Assembly: GCA_013397795.1 (NCBI GenBank)
Contig: VZTJ01005907.1
Location: 667,571-731,570, forward strand
Reading direction: 5' to 3'
Source: Orthonyx spaldingii
Taxonomy: Eukaryota; Chordata; Aves; Passeriformes; Orthonychidae
DNA: 64,000 nucleotides
Part shown: one piece after another, positions 31,301 to 42,863 of the stretch
Layout of the letters: each line of letters starts with the position of its first letter
Position numbering within the stretch: position 1 is the first letter of the stretch
Program-made: the position numbers and the translations under genes
The notes under the pieces: model-generated
The model's database searches: none
What the model was told of the DNA's origin: nothing
The model's input: the letters and a program-made list of their open reading frames with translations, nothing else

Positions 31301-34300
31301 AATGTTTGAACTCCTATCATCCTGATCTAAGAATTTCTTCTTGATGATACTGTGTCAAGCATGGGAACCATTTCTTTCTTACTGAAGCAAAATTCTGTAT
31401 AAAATTAAATGATACCATGTAATACGTATGAGAAGGTGTGACTCTTGCTCCATGTCACATTCCTGCTGCCCTGTGCCTCCCGAGCTGCACACCAAAAGCT
31501 CCAGCAGATTCCTATAGTTATATTTAAACAGCATATTGTGAATTTGTAGGACAATCAGAATAAAACACAAAACCCAGTCTTTTGTGGCAGTGTTGTTTCC
31601 TAGCCACCACCTCCATCTGTTTTTTACCTTCTCAGAATAACCTTTGAAGCTGCTGGACAATGCCAGCCCAGTTATGGGAGTCATTGAGCTTACAGTGGAC
31701 TTGAAAAAGTTTCAGTGATTTTCTGCAAATTAAATGAAAATATGTAACAGACTAAAGAGAGAGACTTCTTAATGTCTCCAAACTGAAGAATTAATTTAAT
31801 CTTTATTAGGCAGAAGAGAGTCCACTGAACCTCTTGGCCTCATGACATAGCTGATGAGATGTCCAAGCTTTGCTGAGTTCCCTGGTTTGGAACGCCTTCT
31901 GTCAGGTGCCTTCTTGCAAGGACTTCTGTGGCTTTTCGATACCAAAGGCTCCCATCATTCACATTTGGTTCATATAATTAATGGAAGAAATGGCAAGTTT
32001 TAACTTTTGGAATGTATTTTCAGTGATAAGAACATCAACTTAAATTTCTTTTTTCACTGTTGAAATTTATATAAAGTCATTTAATAATCACTGACAGACA
32101 AAGTTGGTAATCCTTATCACTGCAAAGCTTAATAAGTAGATTTTAGAGGGGTTTGTTTAAGCTTGAGTTTGTGAATGCAGATAGAAAATGAATGTTTTAT
32201 TGAAACGGCACTGAAAACAAAAACAGTTCAGAAAACCACTGTTTAATGTGTGCTTATTAACAGCACCTTTTAGTAACTATGTGAATAAATGTGAAAGAAA
32301 AAAAAGCATTTTGACTCAAAAAACCCAATAGCTCTTTGTCCAAAGTTGTACAGGCCAACTACAAAAGCTGATTAAATGGTGTTTTACGAGGAGATAAAGT
32401 CTTTTATAGTTTCCTATATCTTTATCTCTTTGAATAGACTAAAACATGATTTTGACTTAAAAATTGTCATCCTTGAGGGTAGTAGTCATATGGGTTTATT
32501 AGTTCAAGGATGTAGCCTACGTGTTACATCTAATCAGATCATGTCTCCTAAGTCACACTAGGTCACTGCTCAGACAGGAGACCTGTGAAGAATTCACACT
32601 GCTGGGAAAAGAAAAACAAAAGATCAAGTGGCCAGAACGTGTCCTGCACAAGAGGTAGTCACTATTGCTTCTCGCTACCAGAGGTATTCTGCTGGTGGAG
32701 CAGCCATCTTTCTGATGAGATTTAGAATTGGAAATATGTTATTTTTTGTCATGTCCAGTGCCGTGGCACTGCTGCTGCTGCTGTTTGTCAGATGGACACA
32801 GGCTCTGCCCACACGCTGCCTGCAGGAGAGCAGCGTCAGTGCAGTGTGGAATTTGGCACCTACTGTTGGAAGCTCTTGGGTAGCTGCTGTGCCCCTGCTC
32901 TCATGTACCTGAAGACAAGATGGTTGGGTAGTCTAGAGAAAAAAAAAGTAGCAGCTGAAACCTAATGGAATTTCTGTGCACTTGGCAGGACAGCTGTAGT
33001 TTTGGGTGTTCTTCCCTAGTACTGTAGTTTCCTTAGTCATCTGAAATTGAAAAGTCTTACCTGGAAAAAAGTTTGAAAAGTTTAAAATAATGTGTCCCAG
33101 ATTCTTAGGAGCTGCAGGCTAAATAAACAGAATCCCACCCATTTAATTACTGCATTTTAAATTATGCATTTAGCAGCCAATCTAAACATTTTTCCTTTTA
33201 TCTTCGTGATTTTTTAATGTTCAAAGTTGGATAATAGCTGCACTCTGTTCCTTTCATATATTCTCCTTACCTTGCAAACCCACGACACAGATCTTTCTTC
33301 TTTTCTCAGCTTCTCTGCTAGGAGACAGGCACAGCCCTTCATACCTTCATCCTGAGCCCTCATGATGCAACTGTGTGTTGGTTCATGCTCTTGGCCTACA
33401 GAGTATTCACAGTGCAAGTACATTAAAATAGCAATAGTACCAGAAATGTGGCCAGACCTGTTTTGACTTAGCAAATGGAGCCTTGCAAAATAGTCATAGC
33501 TTCAGGAAGACAGTGTCTAAGTTGCTAAGGAGGGTTTCTCAAATAAGTCTTACTGTTGAAAAGAAGCACTTGTTATGAATTCTATCTTTGGTCTTGTATG
33601 GCTTAATCCACTCACTTTTTGTTCCCTGTGATTTGTTTAATCTCCAATCCATCAATTGGTTAGAGATCTGTTAGCAAATCCTTGCAATTGTAGATTGCTC
33701 CGTGCTTGTCCGTTTAATAAATTGAATAATTTGCATCTATGTTGCCAAAACTACATGGAATTGTTTCTAAATCTGAGAAAGAAAAAGCTTCTATTTCCTC
33801 CTTTGGTCTCAAAGTCATATTTTAAGACACAGTAGGCTTTTAAATCTAAGCAAATAGCTTTGATTGTTGTTTCAGAAGTGTTTGGGATTCTCTACTGGCA
33901 GCACAATTGTTTTTAATCAATAGAATTTGCGTATACCAATGTTGGGACCCTTTTTAGATGTACTCTTCTGTGCTCTTTTTTGTCTAACACCTTCACAAGT
34001 CTTAGTGATTTCTGGAATAAGTAGCTATTGAGAATTAATTGTCCCTGATAGGCCTTGAGGAATTTGTTATTTTACTCTTTTAACATAAGCAAGGAAATAA
34101 CACTTTTCACAAATTTGTTTGATGTGAAAACCTGAAAATAATATATATTGTATTTGTTTTCAGCTACTCCAGAGCTTATTTGCCCTTGATAGCTAGTAGT
34201 TAAAGTGCGAGTGTAGTCACATTTCTTCTGCATCTAACTACAGTTCTGAATTTGAATTCTACTTTTTGCAAATACTCACGTACCGTCTTCTGCTTTAGTG

Positions 34301-34839
34301 AGTATTCCTGTGGCAAATTCATTGTGTGAGTGTGTGAAAATACCACGGTAGGACATGGAGAACAAGAAGAATGTAGACACAGTAGCAATGTAATGCTTTT
34401 AAAAATTGAGATGGAATTTCATTCTAATTTTTCAGGTTTTGCCCAAATTACTTGGAAAAAACCTCATAAAGTCGAAAGCCATGTCCCTCATGCCTTATGC
34501 AATTCAGAGTTATACGAGTCACATACTACATTTTATGTCTGGTCTTTATGTACCAAGTAAATATTTCAAATGTAAACAATATAAATATATATAGAGAGAG
34601 GTTTGTTAAGTCCATATCCCTTTCCTTTTAATGGAATTCTATAGATTGTGGATTTTTGTTTGCACTTAGAAAGTACTTGGTTTACAAGTGACAGTTTCTT
34701 GCATTTACATAGACCTTTTTTCCCCTGTATCTCTAAAGTTCTTACAAACAGTATAGGTGAAGGTTGTTATGACCATTTTACAATTGTGAGAAAGAAAAAT
34801 ATTCAGTATCTTGGTAGAGCTGATGAATAAAATACATTT

Positions 34840-34859
34840 TTATATATATATATATATAT
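34840..34859 (+). repeat. (TA)n microsatellite
   Basis: A TA run of about 20 bases within AT-rich intron sequence. A short GA run lies about 250 bases upstream (34592-34600). Confidence 0.9.
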
Positions 34860-36064
34860 GTTATAGAAAAGTTTACCTACACTGAAATGGGGTATATATC
34901 CCATTTGGAATATATTAATGTACTTTATGGTGTATGACTTTGTCATTTTATCATTTTACTTTGCAAGTCAAATAGCTGTTCTACTTCCTGTACCATTTAA
35001 TCTCAGACATGGGCAGGAGGAATACAAACCTCATTTTCAGTGTGTCAGTGTGCCTCCATTAAGGATCACCCAGGTTATTACTAGATTTCATGACACAAAG
35101 AGAAAAGAGACAGCATAAAAGAAAATGTTCCAATTCCCTGAACATGTCCATGCCTGAAATATGGTGCTAACATGAAAAATGTGAACACTGCAGGTTCAGA
35201 GGAATGACCATGGAGAACATTTTGCAGGGTAGCCTAGAGTGTTTTTTTTCATCTAAGTGGTCACAGATAGTCACTGTCATGAGCATCCCGAGGATAGCAA
35301 ATCAGCATCCCCAAGATTGTCCCTGTTAATACCTCTTGTCCCAGAACATTCACAGCTGCACTTTGTTGACCCGACTTTGCTGGAGGAGTGAGGTGCTTTA
35401 GACTTGAGTGGGAAAATCCTGATGCCATCAAAATAAAGAAGAGTTCTGAGGTTGATTTCTCTGGAGAAAGGATTTCACATTTTGCATGGTGCTCTCAATT
35501 ACATTTGGCTACATTAGGAAATCTAAGTTGCCAATGTTGAGCTCAAGGATTTTGGATTCAGAGCTGTTGTAAGCTTTACTTCAAATTTTTAAACCTGAGT
35601 GTAGTCTGATACAAAGAAATGGTCAACTTAGAGTTGAAACACTAGGCTGTGTTTGGGGGAAATCAATTAAATCAGTTCACTCTGTGCGTCTGAAATGAGA
35701 TACGATTATGTTCAAATCTAAGAGGAAACATCCGTACCACCTACTATGCCAAAGCCTTTTTTAAACTAGTCCTAATCTCAGCTTCCTGCTTTATCATCAT
35801 ACTGCTATTCCTTCACCTGTCAGAGACTGTGGGTCTCTGGGACCTCATTTATTGTACTGCTTCTGTGGCCTCTCCTGAACTCGTTTCTATTTCTTGCTCC
35901 TGTAGCTTCTCTCATATGTCTGTTATTATTTGTGTGAAGTAGCTCCTCTTTTATTTCAATCATTCCAGAAAATTCAGCCTTTCGGGGGGGATGGAGAAGA
36001 GGGAGAGCGCCTTTATTTTATTGTGCTGTTTTACCATTCACCTTATTTATATTTTTCTTCTCAG

Positions 36065-36211
36065 AAAACCAAAAGGGATGTAAATAATTTTGATCAAGAC
36101 TTTACACGAGAAGAACCAGTATTAACACTAGTGGATGAGACAATTATAAAACAAATCAATCAAGAAGAATTTAAAGGGTTCTCTTATTTTGGAGAAGAGC
36201 TACTGCCATAG
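36065..36211 (+). CDS. PRKCE: PRKCE last coding exon with AGC C-terminal tail and stop (human exon 15 equivalent)
   Basis: The exon holds 48 codons plus TAG at 36209-36211, equal to human residues 690-737. It reads KTKRDVNNFDQDFTREEP and then the turn motif VLTLVDE, whose Thr (codon 36125-36127) matches human T710. It ends in the hydrophobic motif FKGFSYF, whose Ser (codon 36182-36184) matches human S729. Both sites stabilise and prime the kinase, and the hydrophobic motif folds back on the N-lobe. The acceptor TTCTTCTCAG is strong. Compared with the human tail as I remember it (EAIVKQ and GEDLMP), this copy has ETIIKQ and GEELLP, with the same length and both phosphosites kept. The DVNNFDQDF sequence identifies epsilon/eta-type PKC and the tail favours epsilon. 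Confidence 0.97.
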   Translation, partial: KTKRDVNNFDQDFTREEPVLTLVDETIIKQINQEEFKGFSYFGEELLP

Positions 36212-36887
36212 ACAACGTTAGGCTGACGGATGAATGATGCTGCAAGAAGTGATTCCGAAGAGATCATCAAATTTCTGAGACTCAGTAGATCAAGAACTAC
36301 TTCTTTTACCCTGAGCCCATATCCCCAGTTAACGTATATATTTATTGTTTTTTTCCTTTAATCTTCTGACCTGCAAGCACTCTTAATTTCTGTCTCACAA
36401 AGCAATGCAAAATAATTTTGTATCAGAAATTGTGGATGTAACACACTGCCATATATTTGCAACTTTTCTTTTATTCCTAAGAATAGGAATTCCCAGAGGA
36501 CAAAATCCCATCTTTTCCATAGAAAATGAAGCTATGCTATTAAAATCAATTTAGCAGGCCACGTTCTGTAATCATCATATGTATAATTAAGCTAAGAAGG
36601 TGAGAATTGTTTCTTCTGCACTGGTGGTTATGGTGAGATCTGTACTCAGATGCTCTTTGGAAAGCAAAGTCTACCTTCATGGAGGTGTAATCCTTGATTA
36701 TTAATTTATTGTGGAGAGGTACATACTATAAAGTTGTCCAGAAAAAGAAGCACATCGATTAAGGCATTCAGTGAAGTTCCTCATACAATGTACAGGAAGC
36801 TCTTAGGAATAAGAGACACAAAGATAACTGAAATTTTATTTAAAGCAAGAAATAGATACTACATGGATAGATATTAAAGGGCTAAAG

Positions 36888-36893
36888 AATAAA
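36888..36893 (+). terminator. PRKCE: Candidate proximal poly(A) signal AATAAA
   Basis: A canonical hexamer about 680 bases after the stop. No strong GT-rich element follows, so use is uncertain. Confidence 0.35.
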
Positions 36894-37110
36894 AAGCCTA
36901 CAGTACTTTAACACAGCTATATATAGCCATTTTACTGTTTTTCAGACAATTTGGTGTACTATCCATGTTGCCAAACTTAATATCCTTTTAAATGAACCTT
37001 TAATGTGATGGCAAGCTTGCAAATGTTTACAGTTAATTTTACATTAAAAAATTGATTATAAACATTATAAATTTGCCTTTTCCATTGTAGCTAAGTTGGT
37101 AAATAATTTC

Positions 37111-37126
37111 TTATTTATATTTATTT
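37111..37126 (+). promoter_or_regulatory. PRKCE: AU-rich element in PRKCE 3' UTR
   Basis: TTATTTATATTTATTT contains overlapping ATTTA pentamers in a U-rich setting, the form bound by AU-rich-element proteins such as TTP or HuR family members. In the DNA it is read on the sense strand of the transcript. Activity is inferred. Confidence 0.45.
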
Positions 37127-37446
37127 TCTCAGCAGTGTGTTACTTTTACACACTTTTACAAAACCATAATACTACTGTATTTGTTGGGTTTTATGTTTAA
37201 AATCTAAAGAGAAATCTGCTTTTAGAAGACACAAAATAAGGCTACATGTGCATTATGTGGAAATGTGTTAAAAAACTGAAGATCAAACATTCACAAACTG
37301 ACATTATTGAAAGTTGTAAATTGATAATTTTTTTTGTGTATGAATTGAAATGGTAACTCATGTGGACAATATTACTAATGTGAAGTTACCTCCTGTAGAT
37401 ACGCTAACAGTGTTATGTACTTATATTTCCAGGAGTACCCTGTGGT

Positions 37447-37488
37447 TTGGTTTTGATTTTTTTTTAATTTTTTTTCTTTTTTTTTTTT
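37447..37488 (+). repeat. T-rich low-complexity tract in 3' UTR
   Basis: An almost pure T tract broken by GA, AA and C, so it would be U-rich in the transcript. Confidence 0.8.
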
Positions 37489-37663
37489 GTGTACATGTAT
37501 CTCTGAGGTCATTTTATTATATATTTTACTGGACTGAGTGAGCGGTCATTGGAATCCATTTTAATTGTTGCACATGGATTTCCAGCTGCACAAAAATATA
37601 TATACTTGTGATTGGCAAAGTGGCACTAAAGAAGCTTTTTTGCCTTTTGTACAGGTGAGATTT

Positions 37664-37671
37664 TGTATATA
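37664..37671 (+). promoter_or_regulatory. PRKCE: Pumilio response element TGTATATA in PRKCE 3' UTR
   Basis: An exact match to UGUANAUA on the sense strand, the consensus for Pumilio-family proteins that repress and destabilise mRNAs. A single copy lies about 1.45 kb after the stop. Chance occurrence in AT-rich sequence is possible. Confidence 0.4.
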
Positions 37672-37740
37672 GTGTTTGCTGCAAGGCCTGTGGAATTCAT
37701 TGAATATAGAGGTATCAACTGCTGCATGTTCAGGCATACT

Positions 37741-37746
37741 ATTAAA
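37741..37746 (+). terminator. PRKCE: Candidate variant poly(A) signal ATTAAA
   Basis: This is the common variant hexamer, followed 50-70 bases on by a GT-rich stretch (TTGTATGTGTATTGG). It could give a 1.5 kb 3' UTR form that retains both the Pumilio and the AU-rich sites. Confidence 0.3.
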
Positions 37747-38139
37747 ATGTTAGTCTATGAAAGAATAATTATAATAATGTCCATGTGCAATACTCTTGTA
37801 TGTGTATTGGTTCAAGTTACTGTCAGAAAGATGAGGTTTTTGTTATAAAAGATGTAGACATATATTAAGCTATACTAAATCTCTTGTATAGTTCTCTTCA
37901 ACTCTATTATGACATGATAGAGCTCGGAAAGAGAAAGGAATGTTACAAATCGTGGTGGACAAAGTGTGAATCATTGGCTTTAAGAGATAATCTCGGTCTC
38001 AAGCAGACGAGTTAGTTTGTGTCAGTTTTGCGTCTGGCTGCTCATAGCCTGTTACTGATGACACCATTCAGTTCCATTTTGTTTTGTTTTTAAAACTCAG
38101 GTGTAATTATTATATATATTCTTATGATTATTTCAAAAT

Positions 38140-38145
38140 ATTAAA
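38140..38145 (+). terminator. PRKCE: Candidate variant poly(A) signal ATTAAA
   Basis: This variant hexamer is followed within 30 bases by a GT-rich element (AATGTGTTGTCTGG), which is good spacing for cleavage. It could give a 1.9 kb 3' UTR form. Confidence 0.35.
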
Positions 38146-38554
38146 TATTATGATATATCAATTAATGTGTTGTCTGGCCTACAAGTGTAATAAGGATCAA
38201 GCCTTTAGTTTAATTTAATTTATCTTCAGTAATCTTTTGTACTGGGAAAAGACTAGCTTCTGGAGCTGAGTACCAGCACAGAAACATCTTAATGATTGCA
38301 TCATCTCAATGTTTAAATTTCTTTCTCTCTTAGAAATATATTGTAGAACTGCCCATCAATTTGTGTCTCACCACTGGCTCTGTTTATTTCTCATCACGGT
38401 TAGCTTTTGACATCCAGGCAAGAACTGATCACAATGCTAAGGCATTCTTTTCCATGGGTGAGTAGATTGCTAGGAAGGCAAGTTATGGGATCGTGCACTA
38501 CTGTTTGTCCAGCAAGGGGCCTTTACACAGAACTCTGAGCATTTATTTTGAAGG

Positions 38555-38560
38555 AATAAA
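38555..38560 (+). terminator. PRKCE: Candidate poly(A) signal AATAAA
   Basis: A canonical hexamer about 2.3 kb after the stop, with only weak GT-rich sequence downstream. Confidence 0.25.
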
Positions 38561-38898
38561 AGCATCCCATAAAGCTATTGTGCACAAGCTATGTAGTCTG
38601 TATTCCCCTAACGTGAAGATAATTAGCAAATGTTCGTATTTCAAGAGGCCTCAGCGCCTGAAGTGTTGGGTAGGATGCTAAGAGAAAAGTGAAGGAGACA
38701 GAAACTATTGCATGGGCAGACATTTCTTCAGTATAAATAGTTAGATCCTCTGCCTTGGGTTTACATCAGAAGGTCTGTCTGTTACCTTGAACATTTTTTA
38801 AAGATAACTCTTAAAAAAGGACATTCTGTTACATTTCTGCCTGTTCTGTAAAATCTTTTCTGTTCCTTCTTTGTAAAATGAGTGCAAAATGCCAAAAA

Positions 38899-38922
38899 AT
38901 ATTATTAATAATAATAATTATA
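38899..38922 (+). repeat. (TAA)n-like microsatellite in 3' UTR
   Basis: A short imperfect run of ATT/TAA/AAT units. Confidence 0.75.
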
Positions 38923-39254
38923 AAGAATCCATTGTTTCTTGGTTTTCCTCCCAAACAGACTTTAAAAATGGAAATACATTTTTCTCCATAGGGTGAAAAA
39001 TAATTCTCTCCAAAAAGGCTTAAAAATTACCTCTTTTTAAATTATGTGCAGAATAGTTCTGGCTAAATATAAAATGTATTCAGTTGGGGGGGTAGGGTTT
39101 TTTTTATTGTGAGGATTTATTTGTACAGAATTTTTTTCTTATGGATGTAATTTGAATCTCTTGCCATTCATTAGTGTTATTTCATCGTAAACATTATTAC
39201 TGTGCCAAATGTACTGTATTCAAAAGGATGTGAATGTGTATTGTTTCGGAACCT

Positions 39255-39260
39255 AATAAA
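39255..39260 (+). terminator. PRKCE: Probable terminal poly(A) signal AATAAA of PRKCE
   Basis: A canonical hexamer in the context ACCTAATAAATACAATG, about 3.05 kb after the stop, with T-rich sequence within 35 bases downstream. It is preceded by GT-rich sequence and has no better hexamer after it for some distance. This is the likely main 3' end. Confidence 0.65.
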
Positions 39261-39280
39261 TACAATGATGTTAAATCGTA

Positions 39281-42200
39281 CTTTTTCCCCCAAAGTTTTC
39301 CTGAATATTTCCCAATGAGGAAGAAAGAAAGTTGAAGGGTGAATGTTTTTCGTGTTACATATTTTACAAAATTTTGTGAGCTTCTCTTTTAGGAGTGGAC
39401 ATTTTGCAAAGGAAGGATTTGCTAACAAGAGCCTCACCTGTGAGCACTAAACACTCCAAGAAAAACTCAGGTAACAGTTTGTGATCACTATTTTTTTTGA
39501 GTAATACAACATGTACCTCAAAAACACCATGCAGGTGAGTTTACATATTTTTCTGCTTACTGGCTACGTCATGGTCACTGAGTTCTGACTGATTACAGCA
39601 TTCTGCTTAGCTGCATTGTTAAAACTCATTTCAGTAGGGCACTCTGAGTACAAACACATTGGACTGCTTTAGTCTCTGGCTGGATTGAATAGAGGGATTA
39701 ATAGTATGCATAAATTTAGTTAAGGGTCATAGATCTTATTAAATTATTTATTTAACTTAATATGTCAATATGACAGGAAATGAAATATTTCAGTATTTCA
39801 TCATATTTCAATTTGCACCTTAAATATTTTCTGGTTCCATGGTCTGAAATTCTTAACTTCGGTTTCAGTAGATCAGCTATCAGCATACTCAGTCAGCAAA
39901 TCCATATAACAATCTCCAGTTAGTACACCTAAGTATTATGCATACTAACTAGATTAAAAAAAATTAAAATTTTTAATTGTGTTTTCTGTTCAAATTGCAG
40001 CTTTTGCATAAACTTCCACTTTTTTTCTTTATGCTGAGTCTTCTCAAAGTCACTGAATGTGTTCAGTGCCTATGAGCATGTTCCAATTCCTGTGTGTTGA
40101 CAGAATTAGCATAATCTTTTCACACAGATTTTACCAGTTAAACAACCATGTAGCTTCCATTTTCTGGCTGTGTGTTGCAGCCTTAAAAGTACAGGGAAGA
40201 CTTAACTTCATTTTACAAACAATAAGCATCACTGGCCTCTAAACAGATCAATTAATATCATGTTTTCTTGTAGTGCTGTAAAACTGATGTCTACTAAGAG
40301 CAGTTTTTATCCTTGCTGATGGACTGCAGAATTTGGGAAGACAACAGTCTTTTCAAGAGGAATGAGTTGCAGTCTGATTGGCTATTCATCCTGTAAATGT
40401 GGTATTAAATGTTCAGGAAGAGGGTCCTAGCAAGTATCTGTCTCCTTCAGTGGCCTTCCAGAGACAGGGGCTGTTAGATCATTTTATAATCAAAAATATT
40501 ATTAGCCTCCTAGTAGTCTAGTCAGTTACATGATGAAACCAATAAGAAACTTTCTTCTGATTAATTTTATCAGTTTTGAACAATGTCAACTTCTAGCATG
40601 CAACACATTCTGTGGGAAAGAGCTACAGAGCTCAAATAACAATTATGTTAAAAATTGCCTCTTTTAGTTTATTCTGACCCAATCATAATTCCATTTTATG
40701 CTGCCTGGGTCTTTCTTTCAAAGAGGATAAACCATTTTTTGCTATTCACTTTTTTTCATGCCACTCAGAATTTTATAGGTCACTGATACATACTTCCTCA
40801 GCCATTTCTTTTTCAGACTGAAAAGTCTTGCCCTGTCTGTCAAAAGGCTTCATAAAGACACATCCCATATTTTTGGTCATCTGTATCAACTTTCACTGAA
40901 TCTTTTCTAGTTTTACTGTATTCCTTTTGAAGACAGGGAGTAGAATTACATGTAATATTCTGTATGTGGATGCAATGTGGATTGTTACAATGACTACTGT
41001 GTTCTGTTTTCTGTTACACTTTCACATTTTCTTTTCTTAATCCAAGTTTGTTCTCAATTATTTCACAGGCTGTCCCAGATTAGTGTCAGTTGTAAATCTA
41101 ATATGCATGCTCTCTGTCTGATTATCCAGTCATAATCAAAATAGGTTCTGTCCAGGACACAATGAAAATATGTTAAATAGGAATTCAACTAATTGCAAAA
41201 TGCTCCTAGGTGCAGGATTCCATTTGAGCAATAAACCTTTGATGGTCACCTTCTCAGTATGGTTTTCCTGCTGTCCTCATACCCCCTATATATAACTATC
41301 TTTAGACTGTCTTACCCTAGCTTGCTTATATTGTATGCAACTAGTATTTTTCCAAAATCAAGATACAGGACATGCTCTTCTCCCCTTCTATCAATAACAG
41401 GCTCTTGCTGTGTTCTGGAGTATCCTTTCTTTTGACCTGTTAACTACAGTGAAGGGGAGAAAGATAAAGGTTTTCTTAGCACATTGGGAAAGTGCATATA
41501 TGTGCCAAAATAGTTTCCACTCCATCTTTCCTTTTACCTCATCATTGCTGCGGAATCAGGAGATAAGAGCAGCAGCCTAAGTTGAAACTCAAATTGCCAC
41601 TATAAATATTGTGAAATGATTATGCAAGACTGCCCAAAATTTGGAAAAGCTTTAAAGAACTTTAGTGTTTGTACACAGATGTTTAATCCTTGGAAAAAAA
41701 TCAATTAGGAATGAAGTCATTGACCTGGAGTCTATTGCTGATCTGGGCACTGGATTGAGAACTGAATTGAGTATTGCATACATTTGTCATCACCATTCAA
41801 CACTACCAGTTTGAGCTAGTGTCTTGTGTACTGAAGGAAGCAGCTTGAAGATAAGACTTGTAGTCACATCAAGAGTCAGTGCTAGGCTGAAGCTGATCTG
41901 TGCCGATGGACACTCTCATTCCTCCAGACCTCTTAAGACAAAATGTTACCCAGAGGTGCCATGCATCTAGGATTGGTGCCACAGAGAGGAAAGAAAGGAA
42001 CAGAAGTCCTGCTTGTGGACTGCACAAGTTGTTAGGTTAATTGGGTCGTCTTATGTAGCTGTACCCTTGAAAACCTTTTAGGAATAGGCCAGGTACACCT
42101 TGAGCGACAGTAAACGCATTTCTACTCAGACATTAAATGGTGACAGTTCCAGACATGAAGAGACTGAAACATCAACATGAAGAAGTATGTCTAAATGTCA

Positions 42201-42595
42201 GAAATGCACTTGCTACTTGCACTTTCACATAGCAAAAAAAATTAGTACAGTTGCCTAAGTAACCCTCAGGTTTTCATTGATACAAGTGGCTTGGAACCTG
42301 AGACTTCAAAATTGTGCAAAGGGAGAGATACTATTATGGCCATTTTGCTAATCAGCAAACTGAAGTTAGGTGCCATGATGTGATATGCTTCTTATTATGT
42401 TAGTATAAAGACAGCAGAAGTGCTAGGAAAAGAGTATGGGTGAAGCTCATCAGTGCCCTAATTGTCATGGTGTTTCTAAGCACAAGGTGTTTTCAAAACC
42501 ATGCTTTGGTGAATACCTGCTGGTAGTCTCCTGTGAAAGGACTGCTTGGAGTCCCCTTCATTCCTCTTTGCAGTCAACAGTGGTGGCCACTCAGA
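39281..42595. other. Intergenic DNA downstream of PRKCE
   Basis: No gene is seen on either strand. The stretch is AT-rich and includes a 12-base palindrome at 39781-39792 (TGAAATATTTCA) and an old CR1 copy at about 40765-41450. The rest shows nothing I can name. Confidence 0.7.
40765..41450 (-). mobile_element. Old, divergent CR1-type LINE remnant
   Basis: The + strand carries, in the right order and spacing, landmarks of the antisense of archosaur and turtle CR1 3' regions. These are AGAATTTTATAGGTCACTGATAC, CAGACTGAAAAGTCTTG, CTGAATCTTTTCTAGTTTTAC, TTTTGAAGACAGGGAGTAGAA and ACATGTAATATTCTGTATG, and much later GAAAATATGTTAAATAG and CCAAAATCAAGATACAGGACATG. Many substitutions and gaps separate it from the remembered consensus, so it is much older than the copies at 23.1 and 42.6 kb. 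The element would point to the minus strand. A related L3-type LINE is the other reading. Confidence 0.6.
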
Positions 42596-42863
42596 TACAG
42601 TGTTGATGAATGGCTTTAAGCTGACAGAGAGCAGGTTTAGATTAAATATTAGGAAGAAATTCTTTACTGTGAGGGTAGTGAGGCACTGGAAGAGCTTGCC
42701 TGGAGAAGTTGTGGATGCCCCATCACTGGAAATGTTCAAGGCCAGGTTGGATGGGGCACCAGCAACCTGGTCTAGTGAAAGGTGGCCCCTGCCCATGGCA
42801 GTGGGTTTGGAATTAGATGATCTTTGAGGTACCTTCCAACCTAGGCCATTCTATGATTCTGTG
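42596..42863 (+). mobile_element. CR1 LINE, 5'-truncated 3' end
   Basis: In plus orientation this shows AGGTTTAGATTAAATATTAGG, AGAAATTCTTTACTGTGAGGG, AGGCACTGGAAGAGCTTGCC, GTTGTGGATGCCCCATC, GTTCAAGGCCAGGTTGGATG, AACCTGGTCTAGTG and TTAGATGATCTTTGAGG, and it ends CATTCTATGATTCTGTG, the CR1 terminal octamer repeat. It is about 270 bases long. The frame at 42546-42827 starts with TTG, not ATG, and reads out the well-known CR1 peptide ending (FKARLDGA), so it is not a host gene. Orientation is opposite to the 23.1 kb copy. Confidence 0.9.

Larger units (their letters stand above)
17757..36064 (+). other. PRKCE: PRKCE terminal intron (18.3 kb)
   Basis: This 18,308-base phase-0 intron runs from donor GTAAGT to the acceptor TTCTTCTCAG. 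It makes up over a quarter of the window. It contains one clear CR1 fragment (23101-23540, minus), one doubtful CR1 scrap near 21200, a CT run at 18826-18844, a TA run at 34840-34859, two 15-base A runs and a GC- and CpG-richer patch at about 18640-19145. It also contains palindromes at 20646-20661 and 22310-22323. No host gene on either strand and no recognisable small RNA was found. Several stretches (for example 22400-22650, 28640-28800 and 31800-31950) look complex and non-repetitive. They could be conserved non-coding DNA, but I cannot test conservation here. Confidence 0.92.
36212..39280 (+). other. PRKCE: PRKCE 3' UTR (end approximate)
   Basis: From the stop codon the sequence stays non-coding and AT-rich, with AU-rich elements, a Pumilio-type site and several candidate poly(A) signals. 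The AATAAA at 39255-39260 is the best terminal signal. A 3' UTR of about 3.07 kb fits my recollection that the human transcript has a 3' UTR near 3 kb. The last 250 bases look like unique, low-divergence sequence rather than repeat. Small open frames here (for example 37350-37541) are not credible genes. The exact cleavage site cannot be seen from sequence. Confidence 0.75.

Noticed and set aside
42546..42827. 93-codon open frame with a convincing-looking peptide
   Set aside because: It starts with TTG and is the coding remnant and 3' end of a CR1 element, not a host gene.
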